This document shows, one piece after another, positions 1 through 11,494 of a stretch of DNA of 64,000 nucleotides (positions are counted from its first letter, which is position 1; the number at the start of each line of letters is the position of its first letter). This DNA comes from Monomorium pharaonis (Eukaryota > Arthropoda > Insecta > Hymenoptera > Formicidae), in assembly GCF_013373865.1 (NCBI RefSeq), contig NC_050469.1, positions 4,768,042 through 4,832,041 on the forward strand, read 5' to 3'. Position numbers and translations under genes: made by a program. The notes below the pieces were generated by a model. The model ran no database searches. It was not told the DNA's origin and saw only the letters and a list, made by a program, of their open reading frames with translations.

Positions 1-562
1 TCGCATGATGAGCCGGTATATTTGCCTTTGTAGAACCGATCGATAAGGTAAACCTATGAGGAATTGATTAGGATTTCCGTTTAATTATACGCAATCTCGC
101 ATAGTACGTCATATCCGTGATAAACCTAAGATACATTTGATTTACCTTTGATTTAATTTACAATTTACCATAAATGCCTCGTGCTTCTTTTGAAGATATA
201 TCTTTTGCACGTTTTACTCTAATTTTATTTTAATACATTGCAAGTTATTGCAAGTAAAAATTTATTACAGTTTCAGGTGAAACATCTATTAATGGCATTA
301 GAAAATTTTTATCATAATACGTAGAACACGTAATAATAACGGAAATGTGAATGTATGTGCGTAAGAAACGCGTATACACTGATAATAAAGCGAATTGAAC
401 ATTATGAGGCAAAAGTGTATAGATATTAATGAAATTACAGTTGCGATAGTAGGTAAAACAGTAGAGTAAGCTATCAAATGTGCAAAGTTGAACGATGTTT
501 CAAAGCAATATTAAGCAAGTTAGAAAATCAAATTATTTTGCAACTCATTACAGTGACTGTGG

Positions 563-570
563 CAGAGAGA

Positions 571-609
<39 letters not shown>

Positions 610-622
610 AAGAGAGAGAGAG
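563..622. repeat. (GA)n microsatellite
   Basis: Interrupted GA dinucleotide run on the plus strand; it encodes a meaningless Arg-Glu repeat in the overlapping 62-codon ORF. Confidence 0.95.
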
Positions 623-1106
623 CTATATTGTAATTATCATTCTGCGAACTTCAATAAGCACGCGAAATATATATTGTAATTAAATAAACGTTACGTACAT
701 ATGTAACCGCGTACAATTACTTCGCCTTAATTTCATCGGATTCCGTCGCGACGCAAGAATCCACGGGTGTCATGCGGCAGGAAAGGGGGAGGGGACGGAG
801 GGGCAGAGGCTAAAATTACATCGCACAATGTTCGAGGGTGCGAATGGAAAAGCTCCGGGGCCAATGTAATTTGCGCACGGGGCTCTATGCAAGTGTCACC
901 GGCAGGCGGAAAATGCTTTTCTCAAAGTCGCGCCAAGTTCCAGCCGTGTCACTTTGCGTAAAACCGGCGGCGCCCGGGCCGAGTCGGTTACTTCGCCGCG
1001 ACTTCTTTCAAGTCCGTCGCGATACTTCATCTTCCTTTCCAGCGACGAATTCCGAGGACAAAATAGTTTCGCAGAGAAAACCTTTTTCTTTCTTGATCTT
1101 TTCCAT

Positions 1107-1107
<1 letters not shown>

Positions 1108-1173
<66 letters not shown>
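1108..1173. repeat. (TC)n microsatellite
   Basis: About 33 nearly perfect TC units, followed by an impure TC-rich tail to about 1190. Ser-Leu and Arg-Glu repeats in four overlapping ORFs (838-1286) come from this repeat. Confidence 0.97.
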
Positions 1174-1176
<3 letters not shown>

Positions 1177-3969
1177 CACCTCTCTCTCATTCTGCTACAT
1201 CGAGGGTCATGTCGTAATTTCAATCTTAATGATTCCGTCCGAGGTTGTATCCGGAACCGAGCGGTAACGTAATAACGCCCGGCCACCGATAACCGGTTGC
1301 GATTACGTCGGATGTAAGTCCGTTTCCGCGCGGAATATGTAAGCGGGCGGTGTAGATAAAATCAGCTTATAATCCGGAGCGCGGAAGCGCCGGTTGATTC
1401 ATGGAAGCGTATTTTTCGGCAACAGCACCTCCCCCCGGTCGTGGCAATCGCGATGGCCACGATGTAATAGAGTAATAGAGTTCTGAAATCAATGGGCTGT
1501 ATAACGAGTGCCCTGGGAGTCATAACTGTAGCCACCGTCGGGCGTGTGCACACGCACAGCCGTATAACTGCCCCGGCTTTTCTAATCAACGCCAGCCGCA
1601 CCGGCTACACCGCGTTTGACGTCACACAATGCACCGCAAGAACTAAAGCGACGATCCACGTGAGATAATACGCGTGAACAATACGCGCGGTGGTATATCT
1701 GACCGTGAATGAGGTTGACAGGTGCGCTAATTGTCGCGCCTATCCCTACCGCCTATCTGGATTTGATCACAATAACGCTTTGATCGCCGCTGTCATTTAT
1801 ATTTTCTCATTGCCGCATTTCGAATGATTTAATTGCAGTCATTATAGGTCGGAAAGAGTTACGTTTCAACCAAATTCTATGTCCGACCATTGATCGATCT
1901 GTATCACTTGATTCGTAATTGTATGCGAAATATTTCAATGTTGTACTGTATTGCGGTGTTTTAATAAATTATATTAATTGTATTAATTACATAAATTATA
2001 TTAATTATATTAACAAAATATAATTATATTAATAAATACAGAATGCTCCAAAATATGTGGGCATAATTATAGAAGTGAATATATAAATATGAAAAAACAT
2101 ATGTATAAACATTTGTCCCATTTTCCGAATTACGGGCAATTTTGTATTTTCAAAAATTCACATTATAAACTGAAATTATGTAATTGGTTTTATTCCGTTA
2201 TTTACTAATAATATTTTATAACTTTACAAACAAACTATATTTAATAATGTGAAGCACAATTTGCTTTGAAAAAAAAATTTCTCATTTCTTGTTCTTCAAG
2301 TATCGGTCTAATATTCTATTTGTTATTGTAGAAATAGAAAGTTGTTAATTGTTTCTAAAATATTATTTGACCATCAATCTTTATATGTTTCAAATTCTAG
2401 ATATTCGTTCATGTCTCAAGATATTTCTAGCTAATGATGAATTCAAGTTACATCTGCTTGCGTTACGTGCGCGTGAAGTACCTCAAGATAGCGGTCGTGC
2501 AAAGGGCATGATACACTTTTACAAGTATCTGACAGATGCAGTTGCACCGATCGTTAAACACAAAGGGAATCCATGACTGAGACGTACCGCACGTTCGCGA
2601 TCATGTTCGGCGAATATGATGAGGTAGTGTGTTTGACACCTCCAGCGTGTTCGTCTCTATCATGATAGTCGTGCCTCAGGCTGAGGAGACAACCGAGCAA
2701 ACAACATATATATATAGATGCATTTAACATGTGTATTAAGCAACGGACGGGATACGCCGGTTATTAAGCAGAGCCTTGCGGTAGGGAAGCAATCATGTGA
2801 TTCGGTCTTACGTAATAAAGGGAGCTCGGATCGAACATATCTGTGTGGTAGACAACACAAAGATGATGCGTCAGGTAAAATTATTCAAAGCAAAGTAAAT
2901 AAATATTCGTTAATACGAATGTTAAACAAACATTGAGATTTCTTTGTGTCGCAATGTAAAAAGTGTTAGGAGTAATGAAACTCACGTTTCAAGAATTTAC
3001 ATATTCCATAAAAGAGGGCATAGATATTTTGAAAATTACAGCGTGCTCACTTCCGGAGAAATGTCTGATATTTTGATATAACGTAAATTGTGAAAAATCG
3101 TTTCTACATCTATAAATAAATAATTTTCTGATACGCGTAGTTATCTATGTCTATCGAGAGACTTTGTATATGTCAGAAAGCGCTAAGATAGTGTCGGACG
3201 AGATGGTATGTTTAGAAAATACCACATTCACGATGCACATATTCTATGTATATTAATTCGGTTTTGAAATTAAACAGCCGGAAGCTGTGTTTCTGTATTT
3301 GCTTAACCTTTGCGCACGTATAGATATTAGAAACGCGCGCGCCGCGAGTATACCAGATGCATAAAGTGCTCAGTGAAGCGTTGGGATAACCGCAGGTAAC
3401 CGCACTAAGAGCTGCGAAAGTGCTATTTTTCACATTACATCGCGGGAAAGGGATTCCCGCACACCGCGTATGAACGTAAATTTCACTTAACACTTTTACG
3501 ACGGCGCAACACACCGACAATTCATTCTGACCCAGTTTGTAGATCAGCCACAGGAATGGAGCTTCGATGTCGTCCCTCTAACCGGATATAGAAAATCGAA
3601 GCTGCATAATCTGACGAATCGAGAGCAACTACTCGACAGTAACCGCGTAGGCTTATCTGATATTTGCTGTTTCAACAATATCGGCCTCTGCGCGCCAGCG
3701 ATCCTCTCTCGATATAAAAATATCGCGCCACTTTCACCATACGGATATAACGATATTACAAAAGCTTGTTTAATTTATAAATTCCGTTAGGGAAAACACG
3801 ATAAATCGCAACATTTTTCAATCTCCTATATGTGAATCCTCTGTATTGTTAAAATGAGAATACAATTAAATTTTCGATATCAAATATCTACATACGTATT
3901 CTTAAATTACAAATCTGTTAAATTATACTTGAAATGAAATAAAAAAGAGATTTTTCCATTTGTTTTCGC

Positions 3970-4027
<58 letters not shown>

Positions 4028-4028
4028 G
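3970..4028. repeat. (TC)n microsatellite
   Basis: About 29 TC units with one interruption (TTTC) near 4002. Confidence 0.97.
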
Positions 4029-5478
4029 ACAAAGAGCTCAATTAACGAAGGACTGTTAATTTTCGATTATACGCAACGCGCAAATTTATTTATCGACAGC
4101 AAAACAGTGATCGTGCAGATATCCAAGCGAAAGATTAGTCATTAAAATTTGTATCCAGCAGTAACGAATTATTCTATGCACCATTAGAAACAATTGGGCA
4201 ATTGGATGAAACGTAATTCGATCTATATAATATGAGATTTGGCTGTGCGAGGGGTAAGCGAGGTTGCGGGTTATTGGTCACGTAATGTCAAGTGCACCTT
4301 GGGTTTATCGTAAGCAGCATTTGACTCGAGTACATCGATCGATATCGAGAAACATCGGCCAGCCTCGAACTGCTCGAGGTTAGTGGGCACTCTGGTCAGT
4401 GGCATGGAAAACGGTCCAATTATGGATGACGCCTTTGATCGAGTTCGCGCGTTTCGCTAAGTGACAATAAAGGGGAAACAGTTCGCTAAGGATCGTCGTT
4501 AAAGATCGCTATCGCGTGTTACATCGATCGCCGCTTGATAACGCGCAGTTGCACACGACAGACACGCAATTATTGCAACGCTGGAGTAGATCTGCTGTCA
4601 CTAACGATTACCTGGGAATAATAAACCTTCCCTTGACTCTTTTGATAGCACTCATTAGGGGAGGATTATCTTCATTAGTTACGGCAGCAATCCGAGTTAA
4701 CTAAACGTGATGGCTCACAACTCGTTATCGCTCTCCTACAAATTATAACGCACTATCTCTATATTATAAAAGTTAAAGTGAATTTGACATGTACAATAAT
4801 CATATACAATAAATCAATCTACCGTTGCTATAGCGGATTTTTGCGCACGTTGGTTATAATATGGCTTTTTCCCTACCTTCGCGACAAGATACGTCCTTAA
4901 CATAAAGATGAAAATATGCGTTTCGCAAGGCGGATTATTGTCAGTGAGAAATGGCAGGATGATAAAATGCGCAGATAGAAAGGATGGAAAACTCGAACAG
5001 AATTCTAAAACCACACGTTTTCGATAAAAGCTGGGTCGGCGCATCGCTGATGCAACCGCAAGAAACAGTAGCTCGCAGATTGCAACTCGAGCAAAAAAAA
5101 AAAGTAGAGGAAAAAAATTCGAAGAAACTCGGTTTCACCGACAGGGAGAGCAGGCAATGCTCTCGTGAAAAACACACTGCGGACGTTCCCTCTACCTTGA
5201 GATCCCGCCGGGACCACTTGTACATCCTTTCCTTCGTCAGATAAGCAGACATCTTGGCCCGACTACAATATAAACAGGTTGCGAACGAATTACCTCACAC
5301 GCCCACCGTGTAGCAAGCGATGCGTATTTTCATCGTGGAATACTTATATGCTCTATCGTGCTCCATGTTTATGCTACGATGTATGGACGACTATAAAATT
5401 AAACTACTTTATTAACTTCTTTGTAACACGCGCAATGTACTATACTTAATAAATGTACAGAATATGTTGATATATAAT

Positions 5479-5630
5479 AGAGGAAGGTCACCAATACTGG
5501 CATGCAACTTTATCTTTGGATAACGTTTCTTAAACAAGAGCTAAAAATAGAACTTTGAAAACATAGTTGTAAACTAGAAAATATCTTCTCTTAGGTAGTG
5601 TAGCAGTTTCTATAATACTGTTTTATATTT
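5479..5630 (+). repeat. Dispersed repeat, copy 1
   Basis: This copy shares order and spacing of words with 63631-63755 on the same strand: GAGGAAG, ACCAA, TACTGGC, ACTTT, TTTCTTAAACAA, AGCTAAAAATA and, further on, GCAGTTT.TATAAT. The first 80 bp are clearly similar and the rest is more diverged. It is probably a diverged interspersed transposon fragment; no coding was seen. Confidence 0.7.
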
Positions 5631-5831
5631 TGTAATAATTAATGCAACATAATCAAAATGAAGAGAAATTGAGCTTCAAAACTGACATAATAGGCAATAA
5701 CCGTAGAATTTAGACCCCATAATGGAGTTAAGGTAAATTAAATTAATGAACTAATATGATTTATACATGTGTAATTAAGGGGATCCTGGAGAAAAAAAGC
5801 TCTAATACTATCAATAATATACTTTGTTATA

Positions 5832-5852
5832 GAACTATGCAAGTTGCATAGT
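5832..5852. repeat. Perfect palindrome, 10 bp arms
   Basis: AACTATGCAA, one central base, then TTGCATAGTT. Confidence 0.8.
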
Positions 5853-6314
5853 TGTGATATACATATATATATCGTAATATTAATTAATCGTATGCGATAG
5901 ACTTTTCAATTTTTTAAAGCGATGTACACGTAACGTCGTGGCAACGTAATTTTAAGGCAAAAGATATCGTGTTGCGTAACTACGAGAAAGATTCATTAAA
6001 CTAGTCTAGAAGGTAGCCTTTCAAATGCGAGTTTTTTAAGACGCAAAGTGGCAGAGATGCACTACAACTGCCGACATCCTCCGCGCAAAGGAGTTATTCG
6101 CAAGTAGAAACAGCATCTTTTGCCCGTACCCCTGATGTAACGCAACGTTTTAACATGGGCTTGACGTCTTGAAAAGCGTCTCGACAAAGAAGAAAACGTG
6201 ACGTTTCTATTGGCTCCTTTCACCTTCATGAAATAGATCGAAGAGTTCGAATCGTCTTGCGAAAGGTGAACGATAGAACGAAGAGAAATACCTACGTCAC
6301 CATTTTTCACTTAC

Positions 6315-6458
6315 AACATTTGTCTCTCTATGAAAGCACGGTTTGTGGAATTTTTCTTGAATATAGCACCATCGACGTATTCCAATGTAATAATCAGTAA
6401 AAGATCCGGTCCATAATTCGTGCAATTTATTGTAAAATTTGATTCATCATTAAGAATA
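6315..6458 (-). CDS. Weak candidate exon, unrecognised protein
   Basis: A 144 nt open segment (48 codons, phase 2 to 2) lies on the minus strand between ATTCGTATGTAG and a strong donor (TT then GTAAGTG). It reads ILNDESNFTINCTNYGPDLL, then LIITLEYVDGAIFKKNSTNR. It has two N-glycosylation sequons and a mixed composition unlike the simple-repeat ORFs, but no recognisable domain. The phase does not match exon C. It may be a chance frame. Confidence 0.18.
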
Positions 6459-9400
6459 CTACATACGAATATAGTGGGAACATTGTACTTCGGTTTATGA
6501 TATAAAAACATGCAGCGAAAAATAAAAGTAACGGGCGTCTTAATTAACTTTTAACGGTCTGTGCATCATGTAACGTCACTGCTTTCGTTTTCCAGGATTA
6601 CATTTAATATTTATCAGCGCGACATCAGCCAGGTATATAATAAATAATCAAAAGACGTGCAAGTCAAAGTGCCGTGGAAACCTTTCTCTGGTATATTAAA
6701 TTTATTTTGTATGCGCACGCAGCCCGTGTATCATCTTGGAAATTGCATTTAATATTTATATTAAAACACTCAGTGGTGCACTCCGTCGTGTATCCTCAAC
6801 TTTGAATTTCCGCGCATTTCTCGCTCGCCGGCAATAATAAAGCAGGCGGTTTTGCCCGACCGCGGCGGCGCCTTGATCGATTCTAAAACCCATACGTTCG
6901 CTCGCGCGACAGGATACGACGCTTAAGTGCACGATCTTTGCACACTTGGATGCTCCTTCGGATCACGACGGAGCAGCGTGCAATCGGGGGACGCAAGCGG
7001 CGGCTGGCGCAAAAAAAAAAGAGTTCAATATCCCACAATGGCGTATCCGGATCGATTCCTCCGCACGCCCGTCGACCGACCGACGGAAGTCGTCGGGGTC
7101 TCGTCGGATTTCCCTCGTACATGCCGATAGCGCGCCGGTTTGTCGCCCGTATCGAAAAAGTACGGCCGGAAGTTGAAAATCACGATTTTTGCGTCCGCCC
7201 GCCGCCGCCGACATTTGTCCGCGCGCTTGTCGTGCCGGGCCGAGCTGGGCTTTTGTTCCGTCGACAATGAAGCGCAAAACCGATTGGGGACGGACGCTCT
7301 GGCAATCGCATCGTCACTCGCGACGATCGATAACAATCAGCGTAGTTCGAATCAGAGAATCCGAGTCGTAATGGCCACGTGCAAAGGGTGACTCCATCGT
7401 AGCCCGGTGAAATTGAGTCCTTCCGAGCGACAATGTTTTTCCCGCGATAATTACTCGCATGATCTTGCGGCTTTCCGGCCGATCCGACTCACAATCAGTC
7501 GAGGAGGAGAGCTTAACGATACGAATTTGCATTAATCTTTAAAGTGCATATGTGAGTCTGAAAAAGTTAATATCTGATTGTAATAGTGAAACTAATTAAG
7601 ATTGCTTGATTGGATTCTCTCCCATTTTTACTAAAATAACTAAAATATCGTCAACTAAAATATTGAAAAATATCTTATGAATTTTTTTCAAATTTTTTTG
7701 AATGCGTTAAGGTGAGCAAAATGGTGTCGAACGTAACAGACTCACGTGTGTATTAAAGGTGCTGGAAAAAAAAAAAACGTATGCACTTGAGGGTTAAAAT
7801 TGTCGCTGTTGTACACCAAAGATTCAGACACAAAAAACTTAAGAGGATCCATTATCATTTATATTATAATTCATTTTTAACTTTTGATTCCCTGGCTAAT
7901 ATGTTGTATTTAGAGGAGACAAGATTGGAGACTTGGTTTTGAATGACGAACCAAAAGTGTAAATACTCTCGTGTCTAGATTTAGTTTAGAGTATGGTCTG
8001 AAGTACTTTTGAAACGTGTAATTAAAATTGCGCGAGAAAAAAGTTGACATTGTTAAATGTAAGCAATAGAAGAGAAATATCAAACAACAATATACTAATA
8101 AGAGAACGCGTGTGAATAATGGGGCCTATCAACTGCTTGCGGCATCGAAATATGGCCGTAATTTTCGACGAGGTAGGAAGTTCTGGCGGTGGCAATTCAG
8201 CAATTAAAATCTCATCCGAAGTACGAGCCGGAATCATCATCAAGCCGGCGAACTTTCCCGGTCACCGGAGACAATGAAAGTGAATTTTGATAAGTTCCAA
8301 ACTCCCCCGGAAACCATCGTTCAGCACCGAGCTTATTAAGAGGAAGAGGGTTGAAACTCACTCGTGATCTCTTGTTGTTTACTCGCGGTGTGCGACGCCA
8401 TTTTATTTTGCAGGCTCTTTTCTCAGCTTTAATGAAAGGGACGTGATGTTTGCGAGGCGGAAACGGCAAAACTTTGTTGCCGCGACGTCCTCAGAAAGAT
8501 TCATATCCCAAGGAATATATAGTTTCGTATTTTCCATACAGAGAAAGAGGGAAAGAAAGAGAAAGAGATTAACATGTCGCAAGTCCGAAATGCGTACTCG
8601 CGCTAAGCCCAGCATCTCATTCGAGATAAAAGTATTAAAAATGAAGACCGACGGATTTCAAAAATGCGGGATCTCGTAATGAATGTATCAAGCTACGTCT
8701 ATTTATAACAATTTTTATTCGGGTTTACGTATATTCAATGAATTTGCCAAATTTAATGTAATTTTATTAACTTTGCCTGACGTTACCACTGAATTAATTA
8801 ATAGAAGACATTTATATTATTTATATGCAGTATTATATATTTAATAATATAATTTCAGACGGAGAATAAATAAAACTCATTCATAAAACGAAGTTAATTT
8901 TTTATAATTTAAAAAAACAGATATAAATAGAATAATAAAAAATAAATAAGTCTTAATAATTCAAAATTATTGATTGAATATAATTATGTTTTTAACAAAT
9001 CTAGCCTATTCATTTAGTACTTCATTATTTTTTACATCTCAGTATAATTTATATTGTTTTTTTACGTTTTTTTTAAATACACAGCAAAATAAAAATATCT
9101 TTAACGAGATAAAAACCGCCATCCGCAAAATGGATGATCGAGCGCTTGCGGTAAAAAATCACACGTCATCCATATGTGGGTGACATGGCAGCCGAAGTAA
9201 ATTAAAAATGTTCAAAAACTCTATATACTTCGTTATCTATTCTTCCTGTATTCTGTTTTATATTCCTAAGAATAAACGTAGAGAATAAATTGCATTAATT
9301 GCCAAGACGCTCGAATGCTGCTCGCGTTATGCCAACGCCTTTATTCACGTTTCCGTAGACTCCTTGGCAACTTTTCGTCCCCGTGTATCGCGCCGGGAGC

Positions 9401-9890
9401 AATAAACGCGCTGCGGTTCGAGATAATCCCGAAACTTACGGGGTACAGCTTCTCTCTTTTATTACCTATTCCGCTAGTAAGAATGGAGAGTCCAAGAGAA
9501 ATGCCCTTTTCTCAGAGGCGATCCTATCAGAAGCTCGCGCACGCGTCACGTAGAGGAAATAAAGCGGACGAGCGGCGATAATAAAAGCGGTCCTTAAGGG
9601 TTCCCCGCCAAATAAATACATCTATCGTGTCACACGCTGACAGCTCTCTTGAACGAACTCTGGTCCCTTGTGTTTGAGAAAAACCTCGCAAAATGTACGA
9701 ATAGTCGGACCGAGATATAGCTCTGATGAGCTTTGCCACGATTACTTCTGAAGTGTTTTAGGTCGTCAGTATTTATTGAGCGACTTTATTAACTTATTGT
9801 TGCCCAGGATTCGATATAAATATTGACCTAATGCTCTGATGAATTACTAATATCAGGAACATGGTAATCCTGAAATAATTTGTATTTTAA

Positions 9891-9933
9891 TCCATCGTAT
9901 TTAATATAGAATCCATTGTATTTAATATAGAAT
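9891..9933. repeat. Two-copy tandem repeat, about 21 bp unit
   Basis: TCCATCGTATTTAATATAGA is followed directly by a copy differing by one base (TCCATTG...). Confidence 0.85.
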
Positions 9934-10788
9934 AAAGGCAGAATCATGACAAACAATTAACTTCTAATTCCAATTAATATTGAAATTTCATTACTGCCGA
10001 ATAATGGGAGATGTTATATGGTAACGATTATTGGAAAAGTACAAGATTATAGGAATTAGAAGAATTTTGTTTTAAATTCTAAAACTAATTATTTTTGTAA
10101 TAATTTATAATGTTATATTTTTATATACACGTTTTATACGACGCGAAAATGTATTTTACAACAAAAAATTTCAATTTACAAATTACAAATGGGTATACAA
10201 TTCTCTTTTTTTGCTTTTTTTCCCTCGATTCTTTTCCTGTATTATTAATGCACAATGCAAAACAGAGGAATATTCACATAAATTTTTTTCTGTACAAATT
10301 TTTGCTCGTGCTTGTTATATTTAATATCAACAACTTTTATATTTTTGCTGTTTGTCTACATCTTTGGTAATTTGAAAAATGATTTACGAGATTTCAGTGT
10401 GTCTTTGTCAGCGGTCAACTAACTACGGCTGACGAACAAATTGGGATTGGCCGTTATTGGGAAACTGGCGAAGCCATTGCACGACGGAAACCGAAGGACG
10501 GTGGTGATTCGTTCGAGTACGCGAGCGATTCCGGTGCCATGGGTTTTCGATTACGAAAGGCTCGCCGCGTAATCCCGAAAGGCGTGAAACTCTCGCGAAA
10601 ACATCGTTCGAACCGAGCTGTGAGAGGAAGCTTGCCGCCGTAAAACTTTCTCTATAAAAGTTGTTATTACAAAGGAGAGACGGTTTATACGCGCAAAACA
10701 TCGCGTCGCGACGATGCCGGAGTATTGCCGTCATAATCGCGATTAATATTAGACGTGAGAGAATCCACGGGAGAGTCCCTTGGATTCT

Positions 10789-10812
10789 TATTGCTTCGAT
10801 TTATTGCTTCGA
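10789..10812. repeat. Small tandem duplication (TTATTGCTTCGA)
   Basis: Two adjacent copies of a unit of about 14 bp containing TATTGCTTCGAT. Confidence 0.7.
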
Positions 10813-10971
10813 TAATAGACAAATAGCTATTGTCCGCTTCGCTGAATTGGGATGAGGCATACTTATTGGGAAAAACATAACTATATTAAAGGATTAAAAT
10901 GAAAAAATAAAGACTGAGTTTTCAAATAATTAAATTTAAGGTTTAAAACAGATTATTTTTTTTGGCGGTAT

Positions 10972-11112
10972 TAAGGGGATCCTAAAGCTGATCTGTTTTA
11001 CCGATTATTTTCAATTCACTAATCTTTTAATTGTATTTACAGAATTAAAATATTAGTGAATTGAAAATAAGCAAAATAATCGATAAAACAGGACAGCTTT
11101 AGCATCCCCTTG
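10972..11112. mobile_element. MITE-like hairpin element, about 140 bp
   Basis: The ends are TAAGGGGATCCTAAAGCTG at the left and CAGCTTTAGCATCCCCTTG at the right, imperfect inverted copies. The inverted arms extend inward for about 60 bp to a loop of about 10 bp near 11033-11042; both contain a TTTTCAATTCACTAAT motif in opposite orientation. It has no coding capacity. It has the form of a foldback miniature inverted-repeat transposable element. A 13 bp match to its left end (TTAAGGGGATCCT) lies at 5774-5786. The target-site duplication is unclear (perhaps GTA on both sides), so the superfamily is not assigned. Confidence 0.7.
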
Positions 11113-11447
11113 AGTAAATCTCAGAAGCCAGCCGCAATTGTGGCGCAAAGTTGTTTGCATGGTCGCAAAATAATTTCATATAACGGCCGCTGCAAAATTC
11201 TCGAGATATGCGAGATTCACAGTTTTATGGTATCGCTGCGCGGCGGCGCGACATAAGTAGGTATTCATTGAAATATGTTGACACAAAGGAGTACTTACGA
11301 TTCTCTGGCGGTATTACGAATTCGAACGACTGCCATCGGAAAGCAAGGGAATACCTTCTCGATTTTTCCGGACGACGCGATAAGACCTCCGCCCGGACGG
11401 AGATTGCGATCGACGCGATATCATAGCGCGGCGAATATCTTTCGGGA

Positions 11448-11494
11448 ATCGTTGACCTTTGTTAGAGGTAGAATCTGACAAAAGGGTCAACGAT
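11448..11494. repeat. Short hairpin, about 47 nt
   Basis: ATCGTTGACCTTTGTTAG and CTGACAAAAGGGTCAACGAT are imperfect inverted repeats around a loop of about 9 nt. The stem is GC-containing and more stable than its AT-rich surroundings. No function can be assigned. Confidence 0.6.

Larger units (their letters stand above)
1..8361. other. Left flank, no recognised gene
   Basis: The stretch is mostly AT-rich, with GC-rich patches near 0.75-1.8 kb and 6.8-7.5 kb. It holds three GA/TC microsatellites, a dispersed repeat near 5.5 kb, and a small palindrome at 5832-5852. In the 6.8-7.5 kb patch, seven or more ORFs overlap in all frames, the usual sign of low stop-codon density rather than of genes. 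An 86-codon hydrophilic plus-strand ORF (4984-5244) has a reasonable start context but no recognisable domain. A possible CRE-like octamer, TGACGTCA, lies at 1617-1624. Confidence 0.6.

Noticed and set aside
838..1286. ORFs of 87-144 codons with Ser-Leu or Arg-Glu repeats
   Set aside because: Produced by the TC microsatellite at 1108-1173, which keeps several frames open on both strands.
2349..2936. Two plus-strand ORFs with protein-like composition
   Set aside because: No family recognised, no splice sites joining them, and in-frame stops between; possibly an old insertion relic but unsupported.
6883..7391. Cluster of ORFs in all frames
   Set aside because: GC-rich DNA with few stops; seven or more mutually overlapping frames, none with a domain or codon signal.
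11284..11480. Minus-strand open frame before a GTAAGT donor at 11297
   Set aside because: Phase 1 fits the Ig gene, but the peptide (RRYSLAFRWQSFEFVIPPEN) has no Ig or other family features and no clear acceptor.
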